A stretch of 64,000 nucleotides of DNA from Larsenimonas rhizosphaerae (GCF_023700005.1 NZ_JAMLJK010000001.1:1017366-1081365); one strand, 5' to 3'. Counted from the first letter of the stretch, positions 1 through 9,722 are shown. Translations and numbers: made by a program. The notes: generated by a model not told the origin, from the letters alone.

Positions 1-1
1 G

Positions 2-1933
2 CGTTATCCAGTGCCTGAGCACGCCAGTGCGCGCGCCTGGGTTGACGAGGAGACCTACCGTTCCCGATATGCGCAATCCGTGGAGGATGCCGATGCATTC
101 TGGCTCGAAGAAGCCCGTTCGCGGTTGACCTGGTTTACTGCGCCGGAGATCGGCAGCGAGAGTCGTTATACACCGTCGGATGTACAGGTTCGCTGGTTTG
201 CCGATGGCGAGCTGAATGCCTGCTACAACTGCATTGATCGGCACCTTGAAGACAAGGCCGACAAGGTGGCAATTTATTGGGAAGGCGATAATCCCGATGA
301 CCATCTGAGCCTGACCTTCGCCGAACTGCACGAGAAGGTATGTCGCTTTGCCAACGGACTCAAGTCCCTCGGGGTGGGCAAGGGAGATACGGTTACCCTG
401 TACATGCCGATGATTCCCGAGGCATTGATGGGAATGCTGGCCTGCGCGCGTATTGGCGCCATTCATTCCGTGGTCTTTGGGGGGTTCTCTCCCGATGCCC
501 TGGCCGGCCGCATTGTGGATTCCGGCTCCAGGGTTGTCATTACTGCCGATGAGTCCCTGCGTGGTGGCAAGAATATCCCGCTCAAGGAAAACGTTGATGA
601 GGCACTGACCCGGCCCGGCACCGAGGTGGTCGAGCATGTACTGGTCGTACGTCGCACCGGAGGCAGCGTGGCGGTCAATCCCCGCGACTGCTGGTATCAC
701 GATGTGGTGGATCCCCAGTCAAGCGAGTGCCCGCCTGAGCCCATGAACGCGGAAGACCCTCTGTTCATCCTCTATACCTCCGGGTCGACCGGAACGCCCA
801 AGGGGTTATTGCATACCACCGGAGGATATCTGCTATATGCCGCCATGACTCATCGGGACATCTTCGATGTGCATGACGATGATGTGTACTGGTGTGCCGC
901 CGATGTCGGCTGGATTACCGGCCACTCCTACATCGTGTATGGACCCATGGCCAATGGAGCTACCTCGGTCATTTTTGAAGGCGTGCCCAGTTATCCCAGT
1001 CACGGCCGGATTGGTGAGGTCATCGACAAGTATGGTGTGACCATCCTGTATACCTCGCCGACAGCGGTGCGTTCGCTGATGGCTCAGGGCGATGACATCA
1101 TGGCGTCCAGCACCCGTGAATCCCTGCGTGTACTGGGCTCGGTAGGTGAGCCGATCAATCCCGAGGCGTGGAACTGGTTTTATCGGGTCATCGGTAACAG
1201 TCGCTGCCCGATCATGGATACCTGGTGGCAGACAGAAACCGGTGGCATCATGATTACCCCTCTGCCGGGGGCGACCGAGCTGAAACCAGGCTCTGCCACG
1301 CGTCCTTTCTTCGGTATTCAGCCGGCTCTTTATGACAACGAAGGCCAGGAGCTCAGTGGTGAAGCCGAGGGTAATCTGGTCATCAAGGCCAGCTGGCCGG
1401 GTCAGGCTCGCACCATCTGGCAGAATCATGATCGGTTTGTGCAGACCTATTTCTCTACCTTCGATAACGTATATTTCACAGGTGACGGGTGTCGACGGGA
1501 TGAAGACGGGTATTTCTGGATTACCGGACGTATCGACGATGTCCTGAACGTATCCGGTCATCGCATGGGAACCGCTGAAATCGAATCCTCGCTGGTCGCT
1601 CATGAGGCGGTAGCCGAAGCAGCGGTGGTTGGTTTTCCTCATGAGGTGAAGGGGCAGGGGATTTATATTTATGTCACCCTGAATGAAGGCATTCAGCCGA
1701 CCGATGAGCTGCGAGCCGAACTGGTGAAATGGGTCAGGAAGGATATTGGCCCCATTGCCACGCCTGATGTCATTCAGTGGGCGCCGGGGCTGCCCAAGAC
1801 ACGGTCGGGCAAGATCATGCGTCGTATCCTGCGCAAGATTGCAGCAGACGAACTGGATGGTCTGGGAGATACCAGTACGCTGGCTGACCCCGGCGTTGTG
1901 GATGACCTGATCGAGCACCGCCAGAGCAAGTAG
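2..1933 (+). CDS. acs: Acetyl-CoA synthetase (5' end truncated by window edge)
   Basis: AMP-forming acetate-CoA ligase: activates acetate with ATP to acetyl-AMP, then transfers it to CoA, for scavenging low acetate in the cytoplasm. The protein follows E. coli Acs almost colinearly: the adenylate motif [10 protein letters not shown], the core WWQTETGG, and the C-terminal [11 protein letters not shown] with the lysine that Pat/CobB-type enzymes acetylate. A GTG codon at 11 could open a 640-residue protein. The frame stays open to the window edge, though, and the residues before it (YPVP) look like the family N-terminus, so the true start is probably just outside. The next genes encode a CrbR/CrbS-like two-component system known in other gammaproteobacteria to switch on acs. 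Identity is very secure; only the start is open. Confidence 0.97.
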   Translation, partial: RYPVPEHASARAWVDEETYRSRYAQSVEDADAFWLEEARSRLTWFTAPEIGSESRYTPSDVQVRWFADGELNACYNCIDRHLEDKADKVAIYWEGDNPDDHLSLTFAELHEKVCRFANGLKSLGVGKGDTVTLYMPMIPEALMGMLACARIGAIHSVVFGGFSPDALAGRIVDSGSRVVITADESLRGGKNIPLKENVDEALTRPGTEVVEHVLVVRRTGGSVAVNPRDCWYHDVVDPQSSECPPEPMNAEDPLFILYTSGSTGTPKGLLHTTGGYLLYAAMTHRDIFDVHDDDVYWCAADVGWITGHSYIVYGPMANGATSVIFEGVPSYPSHGRIGEVIDKYGVTILYTSPTAVRSLMAQGDDIMASSTRESLRVLGSVGEPINPEAWNWFYRVIGNSRCPIMDTWWQTETGGIMITPLPGATELKPGSATRPFFGIQPALYDNEGQELSGEAEGNLVIKASWPGQARTIWQNHDRFVQTYFSTFDNVYFTGDGCRRDEDGYFWITGRIDDVLNVSGHRMGTAEIESSLVAHEAVAEAAVVGFPHEVKGQGIYIYVTLNEGIQPTDELRAELVKWVRKDIGPIATPDVIQWAPGLPKTRSGKIMRRILRKIAADELDGLGDTSTLADPGVVDDLIEHRQSK

Positions 1934-1951
1934 CGGGTCGGTTTTCTGCAT

Positions 1952-1978
1952 AAGGCGCTCTCCCGAGCGCCTTTTTTG
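1952..1978 (+). terminator. Rho-independent terminator after acs
   Basis: Inverted repeat AGGCGCTC / GAGCGCCT with a short loop, followed directly by a run of T. It lies about 20 bases after the acs stop codon, so acs is probably not co-transcribed with the downstream response regulator. Confidence 0.85.
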
Positions 1979-2233
1979 TTGTGTGCCGGTTGTGCCTGAT
2001 GTATGCAAAATCAGGCATCTTCGGTGGACAGGGATGGCACGGATGGGCAAAGATGGGTATCGACTAGTGTATAAGGGCATGAGGCAACTACCAGTTGGTC
2101 ATGGGCCCATCGATCTGATAAACAGCAGAACGCGAGCCGGCCTGCCAGCAGTATAAAAACGGTTACTGCAGCCGATGGTATATACAAGAAAAGCCAGACT
2201 CGCGGCATACAGGGTTTTGAGGAGAACGGACGA
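1979..2233. other. Intergenic region acs-crbR
   Basis: About 250 bases without a convincing gene; the reverse-strand reading frames here have no ribosome site or family resemblance. It probably holds the promoter of the downstream regulator. An AT-rich TATATACA stretch around 2178-2186 could serve as a -10 element about 50 bases before the start codon. TTTTGAGGAGAA immediately upstream of 2234 is a good Shine-Dalgarno site. Confidence 0.4.
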
Positions 2234-2905
2234 ATGGCTTTAGCCCAGAAATTTATTGTTGCCGATGATCACCCGTTGTTTCGGGCAGCCTTGACGCAGG
2301 CACTTCGCCAGGTTGCGTCCCAGGCCGAGATTGTCGAAGCAGATACCATGGAGGCGACGGTAGAAGCAGTAACCCGTCACCCCGATGTCGATCTGATACT
2401 GCTGGACCTGCATATGCCGGGCGCACATGGCTTTTCCGGCCTGATCCAGTTGCGTGGCCAGATGCCGGATATCCCCGTGGCCGTTATCTCAGGCAGTGAG
2501 GAAGTCAGTGTTGTACGTCGTTCGATTGATTATGGTGCATCAGGATTCGTACCCAAGTCGGCTTCCCTCGATGTCATTGCACAGGCCATCCGCGAGATCC
2601 TGGAAGGTGAGGTATGGCTGCCGCCCGAAATGGCATCTTCCCTGGGGGACTCAAGCGAGGATGAAACACGGTTTGCCGAGGCCATCGCATCGCTGACACC
2701 ACAGCAGTTTCGCGTGCTCAACATGCTGACCGAAGGCATGCTGAACAAGCAGATTGCCTACGACCTCAATGTTTCCGAGGCCACCATCAAGGCGCACGTA
2801 ACGGCCATCCTGAGAAAGCTGGGCGTCCATTCACGGACTCAGGCCGTTATCGCTGCTCAGAAACTGGAAGTGGAACCTCCGCGGGTAGAATCCAGACATA
2901 ACTAG
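2234..2905 (+). CDS. crbR: LuxR/NarL-family response regulator, CrbR/ErdR-like
   Basis: DNA-binding response regulator of 223 residues. An N-terminal receiver domain (about 7-125) has the acidic pair DD at 11-12, phospho-acceptor Asp58 in LLDLHMPG and the conserved lysine of VPKSAS. A C-terminal LuxR-type helix-turn-helix (about 155-215) reads LTPQQFRVLNMLTEGMLNKQ. It lies downstream of acs and converges on a large SSS-domain hybrid kinase. This arrangement and domain pair match CrbR (Vibrio, Shewanella) and ErdR (Pseudomonas), which activate acs. The start is fixed by GAGGAGAA seven or so bases upstream. The receiver/HTH assignment is seen in the sequence; the acs target is inference from family and position. 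Confidence 0.88.
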   Translation: MALAQKFIVADDHPLFRAALTQALRQVASQAEIVEADTMEATVEAVTRHPDVDLILLDLHMPGAHGFSGLIQLRGQMPDIPVAVISGSEEVSVVRRSIDYGASGFVPKSASLDVIAQAIREILEGEVWLPPEMASSLGDSSEDETRFAEAIASLTPQQFRVLNMLTEGMLNKQIAYDLNVSEATIKAHVTAILRKLGVHSRTQAVIAAQKLEVEPPRVESRHN

Positions 2906-2931
2906 AAAAATGGCAGTTACAGGGCCCAGTA

Positions 2932-2975
2932 AAAAAACCCGGTGGGAAGTTACTCTTCCCACCGGGTTTTTTTAG
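2932..2975. terminator. Bidirectional terminator between convergent crbR and crbS
   Basis: AAAAAAACCCGGTGGGAAG, a short loop, then CTTCCCACCGGGTTTTTTT: an 11-12 bp stem with A and T tracts on both sides, so it can stop transcription from either direction. It sits exactly between the two stop codons. Confidence 0.92.
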
Positions 2976-2989
2976 CTGCCGAGCCTGAT

Positions 2990-5900
2990 TCAGCCGGCGC
3001 GGCCGGCCTGCAGTGAGCGGGTGAGCAGGGCCCGCAGTGCCGCCGGCTTGACCGGCTTGTTGAGCAGATGGCAGCCGGCTCCCTTGACCTCGGCGGCGAC
3101 TTCTTCCGTACGATCTGCCGTGATGACAATGCCGGGGACATCGCTGGAAAGCTCACGCGCCAATGCGTCCAGTGCCATCAGACCGGTAATTTCATTATCC
3201 AGATGGTAGTCGGCCAGAATCGCATCCGGCGGGGTTTCCAGGTTGCGCAGTACCGACTTGGCGCCACCGATGCTGGTGGCGGTATACACTTCAATGCCCC
3301 AGCCACCGAGAATGGCCTTCATGCCTTCGAGCGTCATGGTCTCATTATCAATGCACAGTACACGTGCCCCTGCCAGCTTGTTGGCCGGTTTAGGCTTGGC
3401 CGCTTCGGTTTCGCGATAACGCTCAATGTTTTGGCCCCTTAAAAGAGGAACCTGCACCGAAAATACCGTGCCCTTGTCTACCCAGGACCGTACACGTATG
3501 GCGTGATCCAGTACCCGAGCCATTCGATCTGCAATTGACAGCCCCAGCCCCAGTCCCTTTTCGCTTTCCCGATGGCGGGACTTCTGATCCAGTCGGCGAA
3601 ACTCCTGAAATATCTCTGTCTGCTTGGACTCGGGTATACCGGGACCTGTATCCCAGACTTCAATGATCAGGCTGTCACGTCGCCGCCGACAGCCCAGTAG
3701 AACCCGGCCTTCCTGGGTATAGCGCAACGCGTTTGACAGGAAGTTCTGGATAATACGACGCAGCATTTGAGGGTCACTGTCGACCATGGTGCGAGTGGGT
3801 ACCACATCCAGATCAAGGCCGCGCTCTGCCGCCATGACGTCGAACTCCGCCTGTAGAGGCGCGAGAATGTCCTGGAGGGGGAAGTGGTGGCGTCTTGGCG
3901 TCAGCGCGCCGGCATCCAGCTTGGAGATATCCAGCAGGGTGCTCAGCAGCTCCTCGGCGGCCTGTAACGAGTTGTCTATGTGGGTCAGGGTATTCCGATG
4001 GTCCGTCTGCCCCTCGAACTGCTGCGACAGTGCCGATGTAAACAGGCGGGCTGCATTCAGCGGCTGCAGAAGGTCGTGGCTGGCTGCAGCCAGAAAGCGG
4101 GTCTTGGATGCATTGGCATCCTCGGCCACCTGCTTGGCATGTCGAAGGGCGCGTTCAGCCTCGGAGCGTACCTTGTTTTCCTGGCGCAGGGCTTCGTTGA
4201 CCTGAGACAGCGCCTGTGTGCGCTCCTTGACGCGTTCTTCCAGGTGCTCGTTGGTTTCCTTCAAGGCAATTTCGGCCAGCCGGCGTTCGGTAATGTCCTG
4301 ATACAGGGCAAAAAAGCCAAGAACACGGTGGCGATCGCCATGATGAGGTGTGTAGGTGGCCAGCATGTAGCGAGTGCCGCCTTCGTCGTCACGCATGGAC
4401 AGCTCATAGGCGACACGCTCCCCGGACAGCGCACGCAGCATCCACGCCGCGCGCTCTCGCCAGTCGGCACCGGTCATGACGTCTTCAGCGCGCCGACCGA
4501 TAATGGTCGCTCGCTCGATGTTCATGGCTTCTTCGTAGGCATGATTGGCAAACAGAAAGCGGCAATCCCGATCAAAGTAGGCAATCAGCGCCGGTACGTT
4601 ATCGGTATAGATCCGAATATTGTTCTCGGAGCGAATCAGCGCTTCTTCGGTGCGCTTTTGCTGGGTAATGTCCTGGTAGGTATAAACAAACCCTCCGCCG
4701 GCCATCGGGTTGCCGTGCACGTCAAGCACTGTTCCATCCTGGCGATACCGCTGATAGTGATGCGGCTGACCGGTGCGAATGTTGTCGAGCAGCAGTTTGA
4801 CGTGCTCTTCAGGGTCACCCGGCCCGTATTCATTATGTTCGGCGTTGTAGCGAAAGACCTGATCAATGGGCGCGCCTACTCGTATCAGATTATCCGGAAA
4901 GGCAAACAGCTCGACATAGCGATGATTCCACACCACCAGTCGCATGCGATGATCGACCACCATCACGCCCTGATGAAAGTTTTCGATGGCGGCCTGGAGC
5001 AGTGCACGGTTGAACTCGAGAACCTGCGAAGCCTCGTCGACAATGGAGACGACATCCGAGATGGCAATTTCACGCCCGGACAGCGCCGAGTTGACGACGA
5101 TACGCGCCGATGAGGAGCCTATTGCCGAGGAAAGAAGGCGCTCGCTGAACTGAATCATGTCGATGGAGGCGCGATCATTGTTGCTCAGTGGGGGATGGCG
5201 GCGGTGATAGTCACGGAAGGTGCGATCGACCTGATCATCGCTTAAAAAGCGCTTACACAGGGCTTTCAGATCCCCGATGGTGGTTGTGCCCTGCCAGGGG
5301 CGGTTGACCGAGGCGTAGGGGTGCCCTGAGCTGTCCACGAACTGCGAAGCCTGGATGCGATCCACTACGCGCTCGCTGGTGGACTGGGAGAAGAAGATAT
5401 AACAGAACAGGTTGACTACCAGCGACAGCATGACGCCCTGGGTCAACGGGTCACCAACGGAGAGGCCGAACAGATCATTGGGCGCCAGAAATCGCAGGCC
5501 GAAGGGGCCCTGTTCCAGAAAACCGTCCGGTACCAGGTTTGCACGGGCCAGCGCTGGCAGCAGCAGAGTATATGACCAGATGGCGATGCCGGCTCCCAGC
5601 CCTACCGATGCGCCATAACGGTTGCCCTTTTTCCAGTAAAGACCGCCGATCAGGGCCGGTGCGAGCTGGGCCAGCGCGGAAAGTGACAGCATGCCTACGC
5701 TTGAAAGCGTGCTGAATTCGGCCACGATTCGGTAGAAACCGTATGCGAGGGCAAGAATGAGCAGAATGATCAATCGGCGGGTACGCAATACCCATTTGGC
5801 GTAATCGCCGTGATGGGTGTCGAACCAGTGAAACTTCAACAGTACCGGAATCAGTACTTCATTGGAGAGCATGATGGCCAGGGTGATGCTGGCCATGATC

Positions 5901-6928
5901 ACCATGCCGCTGGCGGCGGCAAAGCCACCGATATAAGTCAGCATGGTCAGAGTGTCGTTGCCCAGTGCCATCGGCAGTAACAGCACAAAGCTGTCGGGGT
6001 CCGCGCCGGCAGGCAGCATGGAAATACCGGCGGTGGCCAGTGGGAGTACGAAAAAGCCGGCCAGCGCCAGGTAAAGGGGAAACATCCAGCGTGCGTGGTG
6101 GCTGTCATCCGGGTGGGTGTTTTCAACGACAGTGACGTGAAACTGTCGTGGAACACAGAACATCGCGAGCATCGCGAGCAGGGTCTGAGTCCAGAAACCA
6201 TGCGTCACGCCCTGTTCGTTGATGGCCTTGATCTGCAGGAACGTGCTGGCACGGTGGGAGAGATCTCCCAGGCCATCAAAGGCCCCCCACGTGATGACCG
6301 CACCCAGTATTAAAAAGGCTGCCAGCTTGACGACCGATTCAAAGGCAATGGCCTGAATCAGTCCTTCATGGTGCTCGGTAGCATCGGTGTGGCGAGTGCC
6401 GAACAGGATGGCAAACAGGGCCATCAGAATGGCGATGTAGAAGGCACTGTCGCCCAGCAGGGGGGAGTGGGTGATATCGGCATTGTCGGTCAGCAGGGTC
6501 AGGCTCGAGGACATGGCCTTGAGCTGAAGGGCGATATAAGGCAGCGTGCCGATCAATACCACCATGCTGGCAAACGCGGCCAGCTCCTGCGATTTGCCGT
6601 AACGTGCGGCGATAAAATCGGCAATGGAGGTAACGTTCTGCCGTTTGGCCACCCGTATCATTTTGGCCAGAATGGGCCAGAACAGCAAAAAGGTCAGGAT
6701 CGGCCCGATAAAGATACTAGCATAGGACCAGCCCTGGGTCGTGGCCTGGCCGACACTGCCGTAAAAGGTCCAGGACGTGCAATACACGGCCAGCGCCAGG
6801 CTATAGACAATCGGCCGACGCTTGGCAGCGCCCTGAAGCCTGGCCCGACGATCCCCACGCCAGGCAATGCCGAATAACGTGGCTATGTATAAAAGCGACG
6901 CTGCAATCAACCACCACCCCTGGAACAT
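2990..6928 (-). CDS. crbS: Transporter-coupled hybrid sensor histidine kinase, CrbS/MxtR-like
   Basis: A 1312-residue inner-membrane sensor. The N-terminal ~500 residues form a sodium/solute-symporter (SLC5) domain with about 13 hydrophobic segments. A STAC-like linker follows (about 545-600), then two PAS regions (about 640-890), a charged coiled coil, and the histidine kinase core with His951 in AAASHDLLQPLNAAR. Next come the ATPase domain with GLGLGLSI and a C-terminal receiver domain with Asp1240 in ILADYHLDNE. This order is that of CrbS, which senses the acetate/carbon state and signals to CrbR to induce acs. Start: CAAGGAGGTAGGC just before ATG. Convergent with crbR over a shared terminator. 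Whether the symporter domain transports or only senses is unknown. Confidence 0.9.
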   Translation of the reverse strand: MFQGWWLIAASLLYIATLFGIAWRGDRRARLQGAAKRRPIVYSLALAVYCTSWTFYGSVGQATTQGWSYASIFIGPILTFLLFWPILAKMIRVAKRQNVTSIADFIAARYGKSQELAAFASMVVLIGTLPYIALQLKAMSSSLTLLTDNADITHSPLLGDSAFYIAILMALFAILFGTRHTDATEHHEGLIQAIAFESVVKLAAFLILGAVITWGAFDGLGDLSHRASTFLQIKAINEQGVTHGFWTQTLLAMLAMFCVPRQFHVTVVENTHPDDSHHARWMFPLYLALAGFFVLPLATAGISMLPAGADPDSFVLLLPMALGNDTLTMLTYIGGFAAASGMVIMASITLAIMLSNEVLIPVLLKFHWFDTHHGDYAKWVLRTRRLIILLILALAYGFYRIVAEFSTLSSVGMLSLSALAQLAPALIGGLYWKKGNRYGASVGLGAGIAIWSYTLLLPALARANLVPDGFLEQGPFGLRFLAPNDLFGLSVGDPLTQGVMLSLVVNLFCYIFFSQSTSERVVDRIQASQFVDSSGHPYASVNRPWQGTTTIGDLKALCKRFLSDDQVDRTFRDYHRRHPPLSNNDRASIDMIQFSERLLSSAIGSSSARIVVNSALSGREIAISDVVSIVDEASQVLEFNRALLQAAIENFHQGVMVVDHRMRLVVWNHRYVELFAFPDNLIRVGAPIDQVFRYNAEHNEYGPGDPEEHVKLLLDNIRTGQPHHYQRYRQDGTVLDVHGNPMAGGGFVYTYQDITQQKRTEEALIRSENNIRIYTDNVPALIAYFDRDCRFLFANHAYEEAMNIERATIIGRRAEDVMTGADWRERAAWMLRALSGERVAYELSMRDDEGGTRYMLATYTPHHGDRHRVLGFFALYQDITERRLAEIALKETNEHLEERVKERTQALSQVNEALRQENKVRSEAERALRHAKQVAEDANASKTRFLAAASHDLLQPLNAARLFTSALSQQFEGQTDHRNTLTHIDNSLQAAEELLSTLLDISKLDAGALTPRRHHFPLQDILAPLQAEFDVMAAERGLDLDVVPTRTMVDSDPQMLRRIIQNFLSNALRYTQEGRVLLGCRRRRDSLIIEVWDTGPGIPESKQTEIFQEFRRLDQKSRHRESEKGLGLGLSIADRMARVLDHAIRVRSWVDKGTVFSVQVPLLRGQNIERYRETEAAKPKPANKLAGARVLCIDNETMTLEGMKAILGGWGIEVYTATSIGGAKSVLRNLETPPDAILADYHLDNEITGLMALDALARELSSDVPGIVITADRTEEVAAEVKGAGCHLLNKPVKPAALRALLTRSLQAGRAG

Positions 6929-7123
6929 GCCTACCTCCTTGGTTCAGAAGGCTCATTCTAGAGGTATTGAGGCTCATGTCACTGGCTTTGCCGGATCACC
7001 TCATGCAGGGCAGGGGGACGCCGGTGCTGTCTCGCCATCGTTTTGAGCCGATGGTAGTATGGTGTGCTTTCCCGGGCCTTTCGCCCCCTTTCTGCCTTTT
7101 CCCCCGACGATTCTCTGATTCCC

Positions 7124-8077
7124 ATGAATGATTTCTACAAGGCATCGGACAGTACGCTGTTTGTTGATGCCACTGCACCGACGCAAGCCAGTGATGTATC
7201 CGAGCCTTCGGGCGCACAGGCATCATCGGAAGACATGCGCAAAAAGCGTGAATTCAACAAGCTTCAAAAGCGTCTGCGCCGGTTGACCGGTAACGCCATC
7301 ATTGATTACGGCATGATCAATGAAGGTGACCGCGTCATGGTCTGTCTCTCCGGCGGCAAGGACTCTTATACGATGCTGTCGATTCTGATGAATCTGCAGC
7401 GCAATGCGCCGGTCAACTTTGAGCTGGTAGCGGTCAATATGGACCAGAAGCAGCCCGGTTTTCCCGAGCATGTATTGCCCGAGTATCTGGAGACGCTTGG
7501 CATCGAATACCATATCGTCGAGCGCGATACCTATTCGATCGTCAAGGAGAAGGTGCCGGAGGGCAAGACAACCTGTGCCCTGTGTTCGCGTTTGCGGCGA
7601 GGGACGCTTTATGGCTTCGCTGAAGAGATCGGGGCGACCAAGGTAGCTCTGGGGCATCATCGCGATGACATTCTGGAAACGTTGTTTCTCAACATGTTCT
7701 ACAGCGGTTCGCTCAAGGCCATGCCTCCCAAGCTGCTGGCCGATGACGGGCGTAACATGGTGATTCGTCCGCTGGCCTATTGCAGTGAAGCTGACATTCA
7801 GCAGTATTCCGATGCGATGGCATTTCCGATCATTCCCTGCAACCTGTGTGGCTCCCAGGAAAACCTGCAGCGCCAGAATATCAAGGAAATGCTGGGGGAG
7901 TGGAAGCGACGTCATCCCGGGCGAATCGAATCCATGTTCAAGGCAGTGACCAATGTGGCACCAAGCCAGTTGGCGGACCGGTCACTGTTCGATTTTCAGG
8001 GGCTTGAAGCACGTCAATCCGAGATGACCCGCAACCGTATCGATACGGTCAGCCTGACCGAGGCCGATGACGAGTAG
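7124..8077 (+). CDS. ttcA: tRNA 2-thiocytidine(32) synthetase
   Basis: ATP-dependent, iron-sulfur-assisted thiolation of cytidine 32 in certain tRNAs. The protein (317 residues from the preferred ATG) matches E. coli TtcA along its length: the PP-loop [12 protein letters not shown], a first cysteine pair in [12 protein letters not shown] and further cysteines in [13 protein letters not shown] at 7064 would add 20 residues with no family resemblance, so I take the ATG at 7124, although neither start has a strong ribosome site. Divergent from crbS with roughly 195 bases between. The acidic tail after SLFDFQGLE is a lineage extension. Confidence 0.95.
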   Translation: MNDFYKASDSTLFVDATAPTQASDVSEPSGAQASSEDMRKKREFNKLQKRLRRLTGNAIIDYGMINEGDRVMVCLSGGKDSYTMLSILMNLQRNAPVNFELVAVNMDQKQPGFPEHVLPEYLETLGIEYHIVERDTYSIVKEKVPEGKTTCALCSRLRRGTLYGFAEEIGATKVALGHHRDDILETLFLNMFYSGSLKAMPPKLLADDGRNMVIRPLAYCSEADIQQYSDAMAFPIIPCNLCGSQENLQRQNIKEMLGEWKRRHPGRIESMFKAVTNVAPSQLADRSLFDFQGLEARQSEMTRNRIDTVSLTEADDE

Positions 8078-8127
8078 CGGTATACGGGGCTGGTGAAAAA
8101 AGTTTTATAAAAGATGGCGCTAGGTGA

Positions 8128-8155
8128 TTGACTCGCCTCAAAAAGGCTGTAGAAT
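8128..8155 (+). promoter_or_regulatory. Sigma70-type promoter of the Val/Asp tRNA array
   Basis: TTGACT and TAGAAT separated by 16 bases, ending 19 bases before the first mature tRNA. Both hexamers are one or two bases from consensus, as expected for a strong stable-RNA promoter. The GC-rich stretch after the -10 (GCAGCGCC) fits a stringent discriminator. Confidence 0.75.
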
Positions 8156-8174
8156 GCAGCGCCACATGACCCGC

Positions 8175-8250
8175 GGGTGGTTAGCTCAGTTGGAAGAGCA
8201 CCAGCCTTACAAGCTGGGGGTCACTGGTTCGAGCCCAGTACCACCCACCA
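8175..8250 (+). tRNA. tRNA-Val (anticodon TAC)
   Basis: 76 bases with encoded CCA. The acceptor stem GGGTGGT/ACCACCC, anticodon stem CCAGC/GCTGG with loop CTTACAA, and T arm GGTTCGAGCC are all intact. First of five genes in the array. Confidence 0.97.
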
Positions 8251-8280
8251 ATGTTTTTGAAGGTCATGAGATTTCAATGC

Positions 8281-8357
8281 GGACCGGTAGTTCAGTTGGT
8301 TAGAATGCCGGCCTGTCACGCCGGAGGTCGCGGGTTCGAGTCCCGTCCGGTCCGCCA
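8281..8357 (+). tRNA. tRNA-Asp (anticodon GTC), copy 1
   Basis: 77 bases with encoded CCA. Acceptor GGACCGG/CCGGTCC with discriminator G, and anticodon loop CTGTCAC inside a GCCGGC-type stem. Closely resembles E. coli tRNA-Asp. Identical in sequence to the other two copies in this array. Confidence 0.97.
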
Positions 8358-8386
8358 CTTGAAATTGAATTGCAAGACGCTGTTGC

Positions 8387-8463
8387 GGACCGGTAGTTCA
8401 GTTGGTTAGAATGCCGGCCTGTCACGCCGGAGGTCGCGGGTTCGAGTCCCGTCCGGTCCGCCA
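8387..8463 (+). tRNA. tRNA-Asp (anticodon GTC), copy 2
   Basis: Base-for-base identical to the copy at 8281-8357, with an intact cloverleaf and encoded CCA. The spacer before it (29 bases) is unrelated to the spacers of the other copies. Confidence 0.97.
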
Positions 8464-8489
8464 TAACAGTGACTGTAGTAACTGAAGCG

Positions 8490-8565
8490 GGGTGGTTAGC
8501 TCAGTTGGAAGAGCACCAGCCTTACAAGCTGGGGGTCACTGGTTCGAGCCCAGTACCACCCACCA
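8490..8565 (+). tRNA. tRNA-Val (anticodon TAC), copy 2
   Basis: Identical to the tRNA-Val at 8175-8250, with encoded CCA and complete stems. Fourth gene of the array. Confidence 0.97.
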
Positions 8566-8586
8566 CTTCAGAGCATTTTCGAATGC

Positions 8587-8663
8587 GGACCGGTAGTTCA
8601 GTTGGTTAGAATGCCGGCCTGTCACGCCGGAGGTCGCGGGTTCGAGTCCCGTCCGGTCCGCCA
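8587..8663 (+). tRNA. tRNA-Asp (anticodon GTC), copy 3
   Basis: Third identical tRNA-Asp and last gene of the array. No clear intrinsic terminator follows; only a pyrimidine-rich stretch leads into AT-rich sequence. Confidence 0.97.
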
Positions 8664-8828
8664 CTTCGAGTTTGAATGACCTCCCTCCCGTACTTATTCT
8701 TTATATTCATCATCCCTGTTGCTTATCGGCTGTTCTGGCCGAAGATATCCATTATATTTGCCCCGTGGTCATGTAAGGCCCTGTCGCGCCCCTCGGGCTG
8801 ATGATGCTCCAACTGTACGCGTATTCAC

Positions 8829-9722
8829 TTATACCTCATCAAGCCACTGCAATATCCGCGGGTAGACCTCGTGATGGGCATCTGGATGCAATAGCATTTC
8901 CCGGGTTGTATAGGCTCTGGCAAGTCCGCTTCCGGGGCCCAGCATGGCAAATTCTCCCTGATGTGGTCCGCACTCATCGCGAAAGCCGGCAACATCTGCT
9001 GGGTGGCCATTGGCCTTTTCTGCCTCCCCCGCGACGTGCAGGGTGGGCGGCATTCCGCCTCTGATCAGAGCGCGTCGATAGTCAAAGCCATCATCATCCA
9101 GCCAGTCGGTGCGGCGTATCCATGCGTAATGCTGTTGGTGCTGGAGAGCAGGCAACGCTTCATCGATCGAGTTGGGGTATCCGGCGGGCATGTAGCCTTT
9201 TAACATCCGTCTGAACCGGGCACTGGGACCCCATTGCCGGGTCAGCATGTGACGGCTTTCAGTGGTGTCGGTGGTGATTGTGCGGCGGCTGCCCAGAAAT
9301 ATCTGACTCAGGACGCATTTTCGCAGTTCGGGAAAGCGTGCCATGCAGGAGGCTGTCAGCACGCCCCCCCAGCCATGTGCGAGCACATGTGTCTTCTTGC
9401 GAGAGCTCAGCCTTGACCAGCCCTCCAGGGCCGCCGGAATATCCTCGGTAATGATGCGGCTGAGGGTCAGGGTATTGCGCCGTGATGAGTGAGGCGTGCT
9501 GTGCCCCTGACCACGCTGATCCATGACGGCAACGTCAAATCCCTGTTCGGCCAGCCAGGGAGCGAGTCCGGGAGCGCCCTGGTCCACTTCCTCGAAGAGG
9601 TGGCCAAGACTACGCATGTCAGGCCACATCAGCAGGGCGCCACGCGCCTGAACGTGCCTTGCATGATGCCAGGTCAGGTGAAGCGTGCCTTCCGGCATCG
9701 TGAGAATGTGCTGGCTGATCAT
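8829..9722 (-). CDS. Alpha/beta-hydrolase-fold protein with a lost nucleophile serine
   Basis: 297 residues with the outline of a lysophospholipase-like alpha/beta hydrolase: an early strand with ALLMWPDMRSLGH, then VAVMDQRGQGHS, and a nucleophile-elbow region HVLAHGWGGVLTAS. In active relatives the elbow reads G-H-S-W-G-G; here the serine position is glycine (A-H-G-W-G-G), so a Ser hydrolase mechanism looks impossible. A C-terminal DAHHEVYP supplies the expected histidine region. It lies alone between the tRNA array and a divergent threonine aldolase. The fold assignment is fair. No substrate can be named, and a non-catalytic role is possible. Confidence 0.7.
   Translation of the reverse strand: MISQHILTMPEGTLHLTWHHARHVQARGALLMWPDMRSLGHLFEEVDQGAPGLAPWLAEQGFDVAVMDQRGQGHSTPHSSRRNTLTLSRIITEDIPAALEGWSRLSSRKKTHVLAHGWGGVLTASCMARFPELRKCVLSQIFLGSRRTITTDTTESRHMLTRQWGPSARFRRMLKGYMPAGYPNSIDEALPALQHQQHYAWIRRTDWLDDDGFDYRRALIRGGMPPTLHVAGEAEKANGHPADVAGFRDECGPHQGEFAMLGPGSGLARAYTTREMLLHPDAHHEVYPRILQWLDEV

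Noticed and set aside
833-2080. 415-codon reverse-strand ORF opposite acs
   Set aside because: Lies antisense to a fully conserved acs gene, has no ribosome site and no family resemblance; a by-product of codon bias.
3980-5113. 377-codon plus-strand ORF opposite crbS
   Set aside because: Entirely antisense to the kinase and PAS regions of crbS; no recognisable domains.
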